This document shows, one piece after another, positions 1 through 6,954 of a DNA stretch of 64,000 nucleotides. The DNA is from Acrocarpospora pleiomorpha (lineage in GTDB: Bacteria; Actinomycetota; Actinomycetes; Streptosporangiales; Streptosporangiaceae), in the NCBI RefSeq assembly GCF_009687885.1, contig NZ_BLAF01000030.1, forward strand, positions 49,866 through 113,865, in the 5' to 3' direction. The first letter of the stretch is position 1; every line of letters starts with the position of its first letter. Under the pieces are notes generated by a model. That model was not told where the DNA came from. It ran no database searches and was given only the letters and a program-made list of their open reading frames with translations. A program made the position numbers and the translations under genes.

Positions 1-105
1 GCGGGGCTGGCCGATCGGGCCGCGACCATCGACGGGATCGTCACCGTGGACAGCCCGCCCGGCGGGCCCACCCTGGTCCGGGCGGAGCTGCCCTGCACGT
101 GGTGA
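1..105 (+). CDS. sensor histidine kinase, C-terminal end (partial)
   Basis: The window opens inside a gene read in frame 1 and ending at a TGA at 103-105. The visible 34 residues include GLADRAATIDG and SPPGGPT, which resemble the G2 box and end of the ATP-binding (HATPase_c) domain of NarL/DesK-type kinases. A response regulator follows immediately, and its possible upstream GTG starts overlap this gene's end. That arrangement supports a cognate two-component pair. The sensor, membrane and H-box portions lie outside the window, so the stimulus cannot be guessed. Confidence 0.8.
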   Translation, partial: AGLADRAATIDGIVTVDSPPGGPTLVRAELPCTW

Positions 106-122
106 GCCCTAATCTGGACGGC

Positions 123-761
123 ATGCGGGTCGTGATCGCGGAGGATTCCGTGCTGCTGCGGGAAGGGCTCACGCGGCTGCTCGCCGACGGCGGCGTGGCG
201 ACGGTCGCGGCCGTCGGGGACGGGCCCGCGCTGGTGGCGGCGGTTGAGGAGCACCTGCCCGACTTGGCGGTGGTCGACGTGCGCATGCCGCCCTCGCACA
301 CCGATGAGGGGTTGCGCGCCGCGCTGGAGGTGCGGTCACGGCGGCCGGGCTTCCCGATCCTGGTCCTGTCGCAGTATGTCGAGGAGCGGTATGCGACCGA
401 GCTGATCGGCGGTGGCGCCGCCGCCGTCGGATACCTGCTCAAGGAGCGCATCTCCGACGTGGCCGAGTTCTTCGACGCGGTATGGCGGGTGGCCGGGGGC
501 GGGACGGTCATCGATCCCGACGTGGTCGTGCAGTTGCTGAGCCGGCGCCGCCTGCCGAGGGAACGGCTGAGCGGGCGGGAGAACGAGGTGCTGGGGCTGA
601 TGGCGGAAGGACGCTCCAACAGCGCCATCGCCGCCCGGCTGGTCATCTCCGAGGGGGCGGTCGAGAAGCACATCTCCAGCATCTTCCTCAAGCTCGAACT
701 GGATCCCGCACCGGACGATCACCGCAGGGTGCTCGCCGTGCTCGCCTATCTGGGGCATTGA
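123..761 (+). CDS. NarL/FixJ-family response regulator
   Basis: Predicted DNA-binding response regulator of about 212 residues. The N-terminal receiver domain starts MRVVIAEDS (acidic pocket) and has the phosphoacceptor Asp in AVVDVRMPP near residue 48. The C-terminal LuxR-type helix-turn-helix begins at LSGRENEVL and contains EGAVEKHISSIFLKL. The ATG at 123 is chosen because receiver domains usually begin right at this MRVVIAED motif. GTG codons at 99 and 102 are in frame and would overlap the upstream kinase gene. The kinase/regulator order implies translational coupling. Target genes are unknown; the next gene is convergent and probably unrelated. Confidence 0.88.
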   Translation: MRVVIAEDSVLLREGLTRLLADGGVATVAAVGDGPALVAAVEEHLPDLAVVDVRMPPSHTDEGLRAALEVRSRRPGFPILVLSQYVEERYATELIGGGAAAVGYLLKERISDVAEFFDAVWRVAGGGTVIDPDVVVQLLSRRRLPRERLSGRENEVLGLMAEGRSNSAIAARLVISEGAVEKHISSIFLKLELDPAPDDHRRVLAVLAYLGH

Positions 762-788
762 GGTACGGCACTCGGGCATCGAGCTGGG

Positions 789-915
789 CCCTGGGTGGGG
801 GCGTTGGGCTGTCGAAGTGACCCTGGGTGGGGCTTCTTGGGCCGACAAGGGCCTCCACCCGGCGCACGCCCGCGCGTTGGGCTGTGGAGGTGGCCCTGGG
901 TGGGGTTTCTTGGGC
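789..915. repeat. degenerate direct repeats in convergent intergenic region
   Basis: Two 40-bp copies, 803-842 and 876-915, match at 36 of 40 positions, starting GTTGGGCTGT and ending TTCTTGGGC. The core CCCTGGGTGGGG occurs three times (789-800, 820-831, 895-906). No plausible ORF with start and ribosome-binding site spans them. They lie between a plus-strand response regulator and a minus-strand secreted-protein gene. Confidence 0.75.
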
Positions 916-969
916 GGTGTGAGGCTTTGGGTTGGTGTTGGTTCTGGGATATGGGCTGGGCATGAAAAA

Positions 970-1001
970 CGCCCCCGTGTCCAGGCCCGGACACGGGGGC
1001 G
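970..1001 (-). terminator. strong hairpin terminator
   Basis: Perfect 13-bp stem (CGCCCCCGTGTCC paired with GGACACGGGGGCG) around a 6-nt loop. On the minus strand the stem is followed by GTTTTT, so it serves as an intrinsic terminator for the secreted-protein gene ending at 1019. It may also stop readthrough from the plus strand. Confidence 0.85.
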
Positions 1002-1018
1002 AGTATTTCAACGGCGAG

Positions 1019-2146
1019 TTATCGCACGTCGACGAACTTCGACGGGGACCAGGACGACTTGGTCTGGCTGGAGGCGGTTGCCCCCAGGCGCCAGTAGCCG
1101 TCGTACTTGGGCTTGACGGTCTTGCTGTACTTGCCGGAGGAGTTCGAGCCGACGTAGCCGACGAACTTCCAGGTCTTGGTGCCCTTCTTCTTGAAGTAGA
1201 GCTTGAGGATCTTCTTCTTCCAGGCGCCCCACGAGGTGTAGCCGCGGTAGACCTTGCCGTAGAGCTTGGTCGTCTTGCCCTTCTTCACCTTGGACGGCGA
1301 CGCGACCAGCGTGATCTTCGACTTGGCCTTGCCGGTGGTGCCCTTGGTGACCGAGAAGCCCTTGACGAAGGCGTACGTCTTGGAGCCACGGGTGACGCTG
1401 ACCTTGAGCTGCCACGCACCGGCCGTGGTGTCGTAGTCCATCGAGGTCGAGTCGTGGTAGGAGTCGTCCGACTCCAGCCCGGTGTTCAGCGAGTAGTAGT
1501 CGTCGCTGTCCTTGCTCTCCAGCCGGACATCGGTGACCTTCTCGTCGTTGGCCGCGCCGCCGCGCTCCAGCTTGAACGCCGCGTAGACGTCGATGTCCGA
1601 GCCGGACTTGAGCTTGACCGTGCTGGGGTCGACGCTCGCACTGGTCACCCGGGTGGCCTTGGCGACAGTGAAGGTGTCGTCCCTACTTACGGCGGCTGGG
1701 GTTGTTCCCGACTCAGGGGCGACCGTGACCTTGATCGTCCACTTTCCGGTGTCCGTGGTCGGCTTGTCCGAGGAGGTGATCGGAACCGAGCCGGTGACGT
1801 CGAGCGTGGCCGGAGGGGTCGCGGTAGCCGCTATGTCAGCGATGGCGTTGACCGTGGCGGCAGTACCGGCACCGCTAGTCGCGTCGCCCTCCTTGTAGAA
1901 GACGGCTGTCACCTTGGGTGCTTTGCCGTTGAGGAAAGGCGGAGTCGTCACGGTGAATTTGAACGGAATCTTGTCGCTCCCGCTTGGGGGGACAAAGTTG
2001 TCGCTGACCGTGATGGCACCAATCGTGGGGTCGGCAACTGCGGAGCTTATGGCGTTCGCGGGAGCGACGACGGTGATGGCCGCACCTGCCGTGAGAACCA
2101 TGGCCCCCGTTGCGGCCGCGAGTACCAGCCGCAGGGTCTTCCTCAT
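1019..2146 (-). CDS. secreted Ig-like/cell-surface protein, paralogue A
   Basis: Exported protein of 375 residues, function unknown. The start at 2146 gives MRKTLRLVLAAATGAMV, a Sec signal peptide ending near the ANA motif at residues 30-32, with AGGGG upstream; a longer reading frame lacks a signal-like start. The mature part is Ser/Thr/Asp-rich and beta-strand-like. The last ~95 residues are Lys/Tyr/Trp-rich (YRGYTSWG, KKKILKLYF, KPKYDGYWR), resembling the C-terminal surface domain common in secreted actinobacterial proteins. No catalytic motif is visible. The next upstream gene is a paralogue in tandem, from which it is separated by a terminator. Inference: envelope-associated structural or binding protein. 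Confidence 0.8.
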   Translation of the reverse strand: MRKTLRLVLAAATGAMVLTAGAAITVVAPANAISSAVADPTIGAITVSDNFVPPSGSDKIPFKFTVTTPPFLNGKAPKVTAVFYKEGDATSGAGTAATVNAIADIAATATPPATLDVTGSVPITSSDKPTTDTGKWTIKVTVAPESGTTPAAVSRDDTFTVAKATRVTSASVDPSTVKLKSGSDIDVYAAFKLERGGAANDEKVTDVRLESKDSDDYYSLNTGLESDDSYHDSTSMDYDTTAGAWQLKVSVTRGSKTYAFVKGFSVTKGTTGKAKSKITLVASPSKVKKGKTTKLYGKVYRGYTSWGAWKKKILKLYFKKKGTKTWKFVGYVGSNSSGKYSKTVKPKYDGYWRLGATASSQTKSSWSPSKFVDVR

Positions 2147-2254
2147 GTTGGATGGCCCCTTACATCTGTCAATTGGAGGGAAAAGTCGGGCTTGTGAGCC
2201 TAGTGGGGCTGGTGGGAGTCGTCCAGCCAAAGGGCATAACGTACCTGAAAACGT

Positions 2255-2292
2255 GAAAGCTCGCACAGAAACGGACTTCTGTGCGAGCTTTC
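2255..2292 (-). terminator. 16-bp perfect hairpin between paralogues
   Basis: Stem GAAAGCTCGCACAGAA (2255-2270) pairs exactly with TTCTGTGCGAGCTTTC (2277-2292) around a 6-nt loop. It lies just after the stop codon of the upstream minus-strand paralogue, and on that strand it is followed by a short T-rich run. This implies the two paralogues are separate transcription units. Confidence 0.85.
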
Positions 2293-2302
2293 GGGGTTTG
2301 AG

Positions 2303-3412
2303 CTAGCGGACGTCTACGTACTTGTAGGACGACCACTTACCGAGTGTGACCGAGGTGGCGAAGGCGCCAACACGCCAGTAGCCGTCGTACTTCGGCTTCA
2401 CGGTCTTGGTGAACTTGCCGGAGTTGTTCGCGCCGATGTAGCCCGCGAACTTCCAGGTCTTGGTGCCCTTCTTCTTGAAGTAGAGCTTGAGGATCTTCTT
2501 CTTCCAGGGGCCCCACGAGGTGTAGCCGCGGTAGACGATCCCGTACATCTTGACGGACTTGCCCTTCTTGACCTTCGTCGGGCTCACCTTGAAGGTGATC
2601 TTCGACTTGGCCTTGGACGTGGTGCCCTTGCTGACGTTGAAGCTCTTGACGAACTCGTACGTCTTGGTGCCACGGGTGAAGGTGAGCTTGGCCTGCCAGC
2701 GACCGGTCGCGGTGGAGGAGTCCATCGAGACGTAGTCGTAGTAGGTCTTGTCGTCCGCCTCGAAGCCGGTCTGCAGCGAGTAGTAGTCAGAGGTCGAGTC
2801 GCTCTCGACGCGCGCGTCCTTGAAGACCTCGCCCCCGGCCTTCTCGACGATGGCGCGAACGCCCACATCGACAGAGGAACCGGACTTCAGCGTGACGTTG
2901 TCCGGGTCGATGTCGAAGTTGGTCACCTTGGTGGCCGCGGCGACGACGAATTCGAAGGACGTCCAGGACGTTGGCTCGGCCGTAGCGTCAGGCGCGGTCA
3001 GCCCAAGCTGCAGCCTCCACTTGTCGCTCGGAGTGTCGCTCACCGAGGCCGGGACGCTGCCCTTGACGATGACTTCGTGGGGGTTGGGGATCGCCGTCAC
3101 GTTCGCCGGCTGCGTGATATTGGCGTTGGCATACGTCGGCGTCGTGGCGGTGTCGTCCTTGGTGTAGCGCGCCCAGATCTTCTTGGCGGGCTTGCCCAGG
3201 TCAGCTCCGGCGGTGGTGATGTAGGGATCAACCAGCTTGATCGAGAAATCAATCACGCTGCTGCCGCTAGGAGGCAAGAACGAGTCCACAAACGTAGGGC
3301 TACCGGAGAACTCGGTAGCCGCACTGGCGGGGGTTGCGGTGATGGCCACACCGCTGGCGATCATCGCCGCCCCGCTCACGCCTGCAATGAGATTCCGCAG
3401 GCCTTTCCTCAT
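2303..3412 (-). CDS. secreted Ig-like/cell-surface protein, paralogue B
   Basis: 369-residue paralogue of the next gene downstream. The start at 3412 is preceded by AGGGGAA and gives MRKGLRNLIAGVSGAAM, a signal peptide ending near PASA. The N-terminal half shows only pattern similarity to its paralogue (DSFLPPSGS versus DNFVPPSGS). The centre shares DYYSLxTGxExDD, and the C-terminal ~95 residues are almost identical. At DNA level a 91-bp block (2446-2536) matches 1162-1252 at 90 of 91 positions, suggesting recent duplication or gene conversion. No enzymatic motif is visible. Surface exposure is inferred from the signal peptide; function unknown. Confidence 0.8.
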   Translation of the reverse strand: MRKGLRNLIAGVSGAAMIASGVAITATPASAATEFSGSPTFVDSFLPPSGSSVIDFSIKLVDPYITTAGADLGKPAKKIWARYTKDDTATTPTYANANITQPANVTAIPNPHEVIVKGSVPASVSDTPSDKWRLQLGLTAPDATAEPTSWTSFEFVVAAATKVTNFDIDPDNVTLKSGSSVDVGVRAIVEKAGGEVFKDARVESDSTSDYYSLQTGFEADDKTYYDYVSMDSSTATGRWQAKLTFTRGTKTYEFVKSFNVSKGTTSKAKSKITFKVSPTKVKKGKSVKMYGIVYRGYTSWGPWKKKILKLYFKKKGTKTWKFAGYIGANNSGKFTKTVKPKYDGYWRVGAFATSVTLGKWSSYKYVDVR

Positions 3413-3672
3413 GGATTCCCCTAACTTAGGTAATTTTGAGGGAAAAGTTCGGGTTTGAGCACGTGAGCCTACTGGGGCTGGTGGGGCGAGGTCCACCTGA
3501 TCGTGTGGGTTCTCACGGAGTTCCCAGGCTCCCGATCTGGCCCCGGGAATGCGGATTGGCCTGGGAGGGTTCCAGCATCTGGCACACTGGTAGCCGAACC
3601 GCAGCGGTTCCGGTTCCCGCCCCCAGGCTGGCAGAGGCGACCCGGCGACCGCCCCTCGGAGAGGAAATAGGT

Positions 3673-3891
3673 ATGAAGCCCGACATCCACCCCGCGTATG
3701 TCGTCACCAACGTGACATGCACGTGTGGGAACACGTTCACTACGCGGAGCACCGCCACCAGCGGTTCGATCCACGCCGACGTCTGCTCGGCCTGCCACCC
3801 GTTCTACACGGGCAAGCAGAAGATCCTCGACACCGGTGGCCGGGTGGCCCGCTTCGAAGCCCGCTTCGGCAAGAAGACCGCGGGCAAGTAG
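3673..3891 (+). CDS. rpmE: 50S ribosomal protein L31 (zinc-binding form)
   Basis: 72-residue ribosomal protein beginning [10 protein letters not shown]. Zinc-ribbon cysteines are visible as CTC at residues 16-18 and CSAC at 38-41, marking the C+ (zinc-containing) L31 type; HPFYTGKQK is the family signature. The ATG at 3673 follows GAGAGGAAAT at good spacing. It is first in the rpmE-prfA-prmC-sua5 order typical of actinobacteria. A hairpin follows the stop, so it can be transcribed separately from prfA. L31 bridges the large and small ribosomal subunits. Confidence 0.97.
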   Translation: MKPDIHPAYVVTNVTCTCGNTFTTRSTATSGSIHADVCSACHPFYTGKQKILDTGGRVARFEARFGKKTAGK

Positions 3892-3902
3892 CTACTTACC
3901 AG

Positions 3903-3958
3903 ACGCCGACTCGGATCGTCCCCTTTCGTCGTGGGGGACGGACCCGGGTCGGCGTTCT
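3903..3958 (+). terminator. probable rpmE terminator
   Basis: An imperfect long stem pairs ACGCCGAC..GTCCCC (from 3903) with GGGGGACGGACCCGGGTCGGCGT (ending 3955), followed by TCTT. It begins 12 nt after the rpmE stop codon. Confidence 0.7.
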
Positions 3959-3998
3959 TGGTGATTGGGTAACCGCCGCACCGTAGGTCGTATGTCCC

Positions 3999-4112
3999 GG
4001 CTTGGCCGCGCCTGTGTCTGGACTGAGGAACGCAGGTCGCGGAGCGGCCGGAGTGACGAGGGAAGACGCAGGCTGAAGGCGGCCAAGCCCGCCGCGCCGG
4101 AGGCGCGGCCAT
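3999..4112 (-). repeat. 114-bp dispersed repeat with terminal inverted repeats, copy 1
   Basis: The core 4003-4111 is bounded by TGGCCGCGCCT and AGGCGCGGCCA, an exact 11-bp terminal inverted repeat. The whole 114-bp unit recurs in opposite orientation at 57911-58024 with two mismatches. It sits between the rpmE terminator and the prfA ribosome-binding site. No coding capacity is credible. It could be a MITE-like non-autonomous element or a structured intergenic RNA/terminator family. Confidence 0.85.
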
Positions 4113-4127
4113 AAGAAGGGTGGCACG

Positions 4128-5174
4128 GTGAATCTCGATGAGCTCATCGGCGAGTACACGGATCTTGAGCGCAAACTCGCCGATCCGGCCGTGCACGCCG
4201 ACCAGGCCAAGGCGAAGGCGTACGGCAAGAGGTATGCGGCGCTGACCCCCATCGTGGCCACCTACCGCGAGCTGGACGGCGTCCGCGAAGACATCAAGGC
4301 CGCCAGGGAGCTGGCCGGCGAGGACCCCTCGTTCGCCGCCGAGGCGGACGAGCTGGAGCTGCGGATTCCGGCGCTGGAGGAACGGCTCAAGCACCTGCTC
4401 GTGCCGCGCGACCCCAACGACGACAAAGACATCATCATGGAGATCAAGGCGGGCGAGGGCGGCCAGGAGTCGGCCCTGTTCGCGGGCGACCTCCTGCGGA
4501 TGTACCAGCGATACGCGGAACGGGTCGGTTTCCGTACCGAGATCATCGATGCGCAGCACTCCGATCTGGGCGGGTACAAGGACGTCACGGTCGCGATCAA
4601 GGCCAAGAACGGCGCCTGGGGGCGGCTCAAGTTCGAGGGCGGCGTGCATCGGGTGCAGCGCGTTCCGGCCACCGAGTCGCAGGGGCGCATCCACACCTCC
4701 GCCGCCGGGGTGCTGGTCTACCCCGAGGCCGAGGAGGTCGACGTCCAGATCGACCCGAACGACCTGCGCATCGACGTCTACCGCTCCGGCGGTCCCGGCG
4801 GGCAGAGCGTGAACACCACCGACTCGGCGGTGCGGATCACCCACCTGCCGACCGGCGTCGTCGTCTCCTGCCAGAACGAGAAGAGCCAGCTGCAGAACAA
4901 GGAGTCGGCGATGCGCGTGCTGCGGGCCCGGCTGCAGGCGCTGGCCGAGGAGGAGGCCAACGCCGCCGCGATGGCCGAGCGCAAGTCGCAGATCCGCACC
5001 GTGGACCGGTCGGAACGGGTGCGGACCTACAACTTCCCGGAGAACCGCATCTCCGACCACCGGGTCGGCTTCAAGGCCTACAACCTGGACCAGGTCCTCG
5101 ACGGCGACCTGGACGCCGTCATCCAGGCACTCCTCGACGCCGAGCTGGCGGAGAAACTGGCCGCCCACTCCTGA
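4128..5174 (+). CDS. prfA: peptide chain release factor 1
   Basis: 348-residue class I release factor that recognises UAA/UAG and triggers peptidyl-tRNA hydrolysis. The GGQ catalytic motif is at residues 224-226 within [17 protein letters not shown]. The RF1-type anticodon-like tripeptide PAT is present in [10 protein letters not shown] (RF2 would have SPF). The GTG start at 4128 follows AAGAAGGG at 7-nt spacing. The length is normal. prmC, which methylates the GGQ glutamine, lies just downstream. The leader contains one copy of the 114-bp repeat, which may affect expression. Confidence 0.97.
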   Translation: MNLDELIGEYTDLERKLADPAVHADQAKAKAYGKRYAALTPIVATYRELDGVREDIKAARELAGEDPSFAAEADELELRIPALEERLKHLLVPRDPNDDKDIIMEIKAGEGGQESALFAGDLLRMYQRYAERVGFRTEIIDAQHSDLGGYKDVTVAIKAKNGAWGRLKFEGGVHRVQRVPATESQGRIHTSAAGVLVYPEAEEVDVQIDPNDLRIDVYRSGGPGGQSVNTTDSAVRITHLPTGVVVSCQNEKSQLQNKESAMRVLRARLQALAEEEANAAAMAERKSQIRTVDRSERVRTYNFPENRISDHRVGFKAYNLDQVLDGDLDAVIQALLDAELAEKLAAHS

Positions 5175-5200
5175 ACCCTGTAAATGAACCCAGTGAAATC

Positions 5201-6055
5201 ATGACCTTCCTCCTGGACGAGATCGCCCTCGCCACCGCCCGGCTCGCCGAGGCCGGTGTGCCCTCGCCGCGCACCGACGCCGAGGAGATCGCCGCGTTCG
5301 TCCACGGAGTCAGCCGGGGGCGGCTGCACTCCGTCAAGGACTCCGACTTCGACGCCCTGTTCTGGGAGGGCGTCGCCCGCCGCGAATCCCGGGAGCCGCT
5401 CCAGCACATAACCGGAAGGGCATACTTCCGTTACCTTTCGCTGGAGGTCGGGCCCGGCGTCTTCGTGCCGCGCCCGGAGACCGAGGTGGTCGCGGGCTGG
5501 GCCATCGACCGGCTGAGCGAGATGGACGTGGCCTCCCCGGTGGTGGTCGATCTGGGTACGGGTTCCGGCGCGATCGCGCTGTCGATCGCCCAGGAGGTCG
5601 CGCTGGCCCAGGTGCACGCGGTGGAGATCGACCCGGTGGCGTACGGCTGGGCGAAGCGGAACATCCTCGAGCACGGGCAGGGGCGTACCTCGCTGCATCC
5701 GGAGGATCTCGCCGACTGCCTGCCGGAGCTGGACGGGCAGGTGGATCTGGTCATCTCAAACCCGCCGTACATTCCGCCGGGGGCGGTGCCGCGCGACCCC
5801 GAGGTCCGCGACTACGATCCCAGCCGCGCGCTGTACGGCTCGGGCGAGGATGGCCTGGACGAGGTCAGAGCGGTGGAGCGCACGGCCAGGCGGCTGCTGC
5901 GGCCCGGCGGTCTGGTCGCGGTGGAGCACGCGGACGAGCAGGGCAACGCCGTTTACTGGCTGTTCTCCGAGGACAACGGGTGGCGGGACGCGCGGCTGCG
6001 GCAGGATCTGACCGGGCGGGATCGTTTTGTCACGGCCAAGTTCGGTCAAGAGTGA
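5201..6055 (+). CDS. prmC: release-factor glutamine methyltransferase
   Basis: 284-residue SAM-dependent N5-glutamine methyltransferase of the HemK/PrmC family; it modifies the GGQ glutamine of release factors. The NPPY catalytic motif is at residues 187-190 (ISNPPYIPPG). The SAM-binding loop is DLGTGSGAIAL, and the N-terminal helical domain ends at EPLQHITGRAYF. It begins 26 bp after prfA, without a strong Shine-Dalgarno sequence, so translation may depend on prfA readthrough. Membership of the prfA-prmC-sua5 cluster strongly supports the call. Confidence 0.96.
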   Translation: MTFLLDEIALATARLAEAGVPSPRTDAEEIAAFVHGVSRGRLHSVKDSDFDALFWEGVARRESREPLQHITGRAYFRYLSLEVGPGVFVPRPETEVVAGWAIDRLSEMDVASPVVVDLGTGSGAIALSIAQEVALAQVHAVEIDPVAYGWAKRNILEHGQGRTSLHPEDLADCLPELDGQVDLVISNPPYIPPGAVPRDPEVRDYDPSRALYGSGEDGLDEVRAVERTARRLLRPGGLVAVEHADEQGNAVYWLFSEDNGWRDARLRQDLTGRDRFVTAKFGQE

Positions 6056-6063
6056 GGGATGTC

Positions 6064-6708
6064 ATGAGTCGTCGGTATGTGTGTGCGAACCCCGGTGAGC
6101 GGGCGTCCGGGCTGATCGACGCGGTCTCGGCGGTGCGCGGCGGCGAGCTCGTCGTGCTGCCGACCGACACCGTGTACGGCATCGGCGCGGACGCGTTCAC
6201 CCCGACCGCGGTCACCGCGCTGCTCGAAGCCAAGGGCCGGGGGCGGGACATGCCGGTGCCGGTGCTGGTGGGGACCGTGCGGGCGGCGAACGCGCTGGTG
6301 GAGGGGCTCGGGACGTACGGGCAGGATCTGGTGGACGCGTTCTGGCCGGGGCCGCTGACCCTGATCTGCCGGGTGAACCGGTCGCTGACCTGGGATCTGG
6401 GGGAGACCAAGGGCACGGTGGCGTTGCGCATGCCGCTGCACGGGGTCGCCCTCGACCTGCTCAAGGAGACCGGGCCGATGGCCGTCTCCAGCGCCAACCG
6501 TTCCGGCGCGGCGCCCGCGATCACCGCGGCCGAGGCCGAGGAGCAGCTCGGCGAGTCCGTCGCCGTCTATCTGGACGGTGGACCGTGTGAGGACAGTGTG
6601 CCCTCCACGATCCTGGATCTCACCACAGCGGTCCCGCGCGTGCTCCGCCAGGGGGCGATCCCGGCCGACAAGATCAAGGCCATCGTGGGCTATCTGGCGA
6701 CCGACTGA
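6064..6708 (+). CDS. L-threonylcarbamoyladenylate synthase (Sua5/YciO/YrdC family)
   Basis: 214-residue YrdC-domain enzyme that makes threonylcarbamoyl-AMP from threonine, bicarbonate and ATP for the t6A modification of ANN-decoding tRNAs. Motifs include VLPTDTVYGIGADA, the KGRGRDMPVPVLVG lysine/arginine stretch and SSANRSGAAP. The ATG at 6064 follows GAGGG, only 8 nt after the prmC stop; a longer upstream frame would overlap prmC. It corresponds in position to Rv1301 of M. tuberculosis. It lacks the extra C-terminal Sua5 domain, so it is the short TsaC-like form. Confidence 0.93.
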   Translation: MSRRYVCANPGERASGLIDAVSAVRGGELVVLPTDTVYGIGADAFTPTAVTALLEAKGRGRDMPVPVLVGTVRAANALVEGLGTYGQDLVDAFWPGPLTLICRVNRSLTWDLGETKGTVALRMPLHGVALDLLKETGPMAVSSANRSGAAPAITAAEAEEQLGESVAVYLDGGPCEDSVPSTILDLTTAVPRVLRQGAIPADKIKAIVGYLATD

Positions 6709-6954
6709 GGCACCGCCAAGAGCGGCATTCTCACCGGGGAATGACGACCTCGGGTTCCCGGGTAATCCCTGTCTTGTCCCCGATATTCGGCCTGGCCAAC
6801 CTCCGGTTGATCCATTAGGGCCGATTCATGCCGTCTGGCTATCGCCCTCCGTGTACGGCGTCCGCCGAAGCTACCGTGAATCAAGGAAGCGCGCCCGGCC
6901 GCTGCGCCCGCAGCCAGCGCGACCATTGACGCTGACTTCTCGCGGAGCGTGCTC

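Noticed and set aside
932-2197. 421-codon plus-strand open frame opposite the secreted paralogue
   Set aside because: Antisense shadow; the minus-strand frame has a signal peptide, ribosome-binding site and terminator.
3804-5168. 454-codon minus-strand open frame opposite prfA
   Set aside because: It is the antisense shadow of prfA in high-GC DNA, with low-complexity composition and no family signature.
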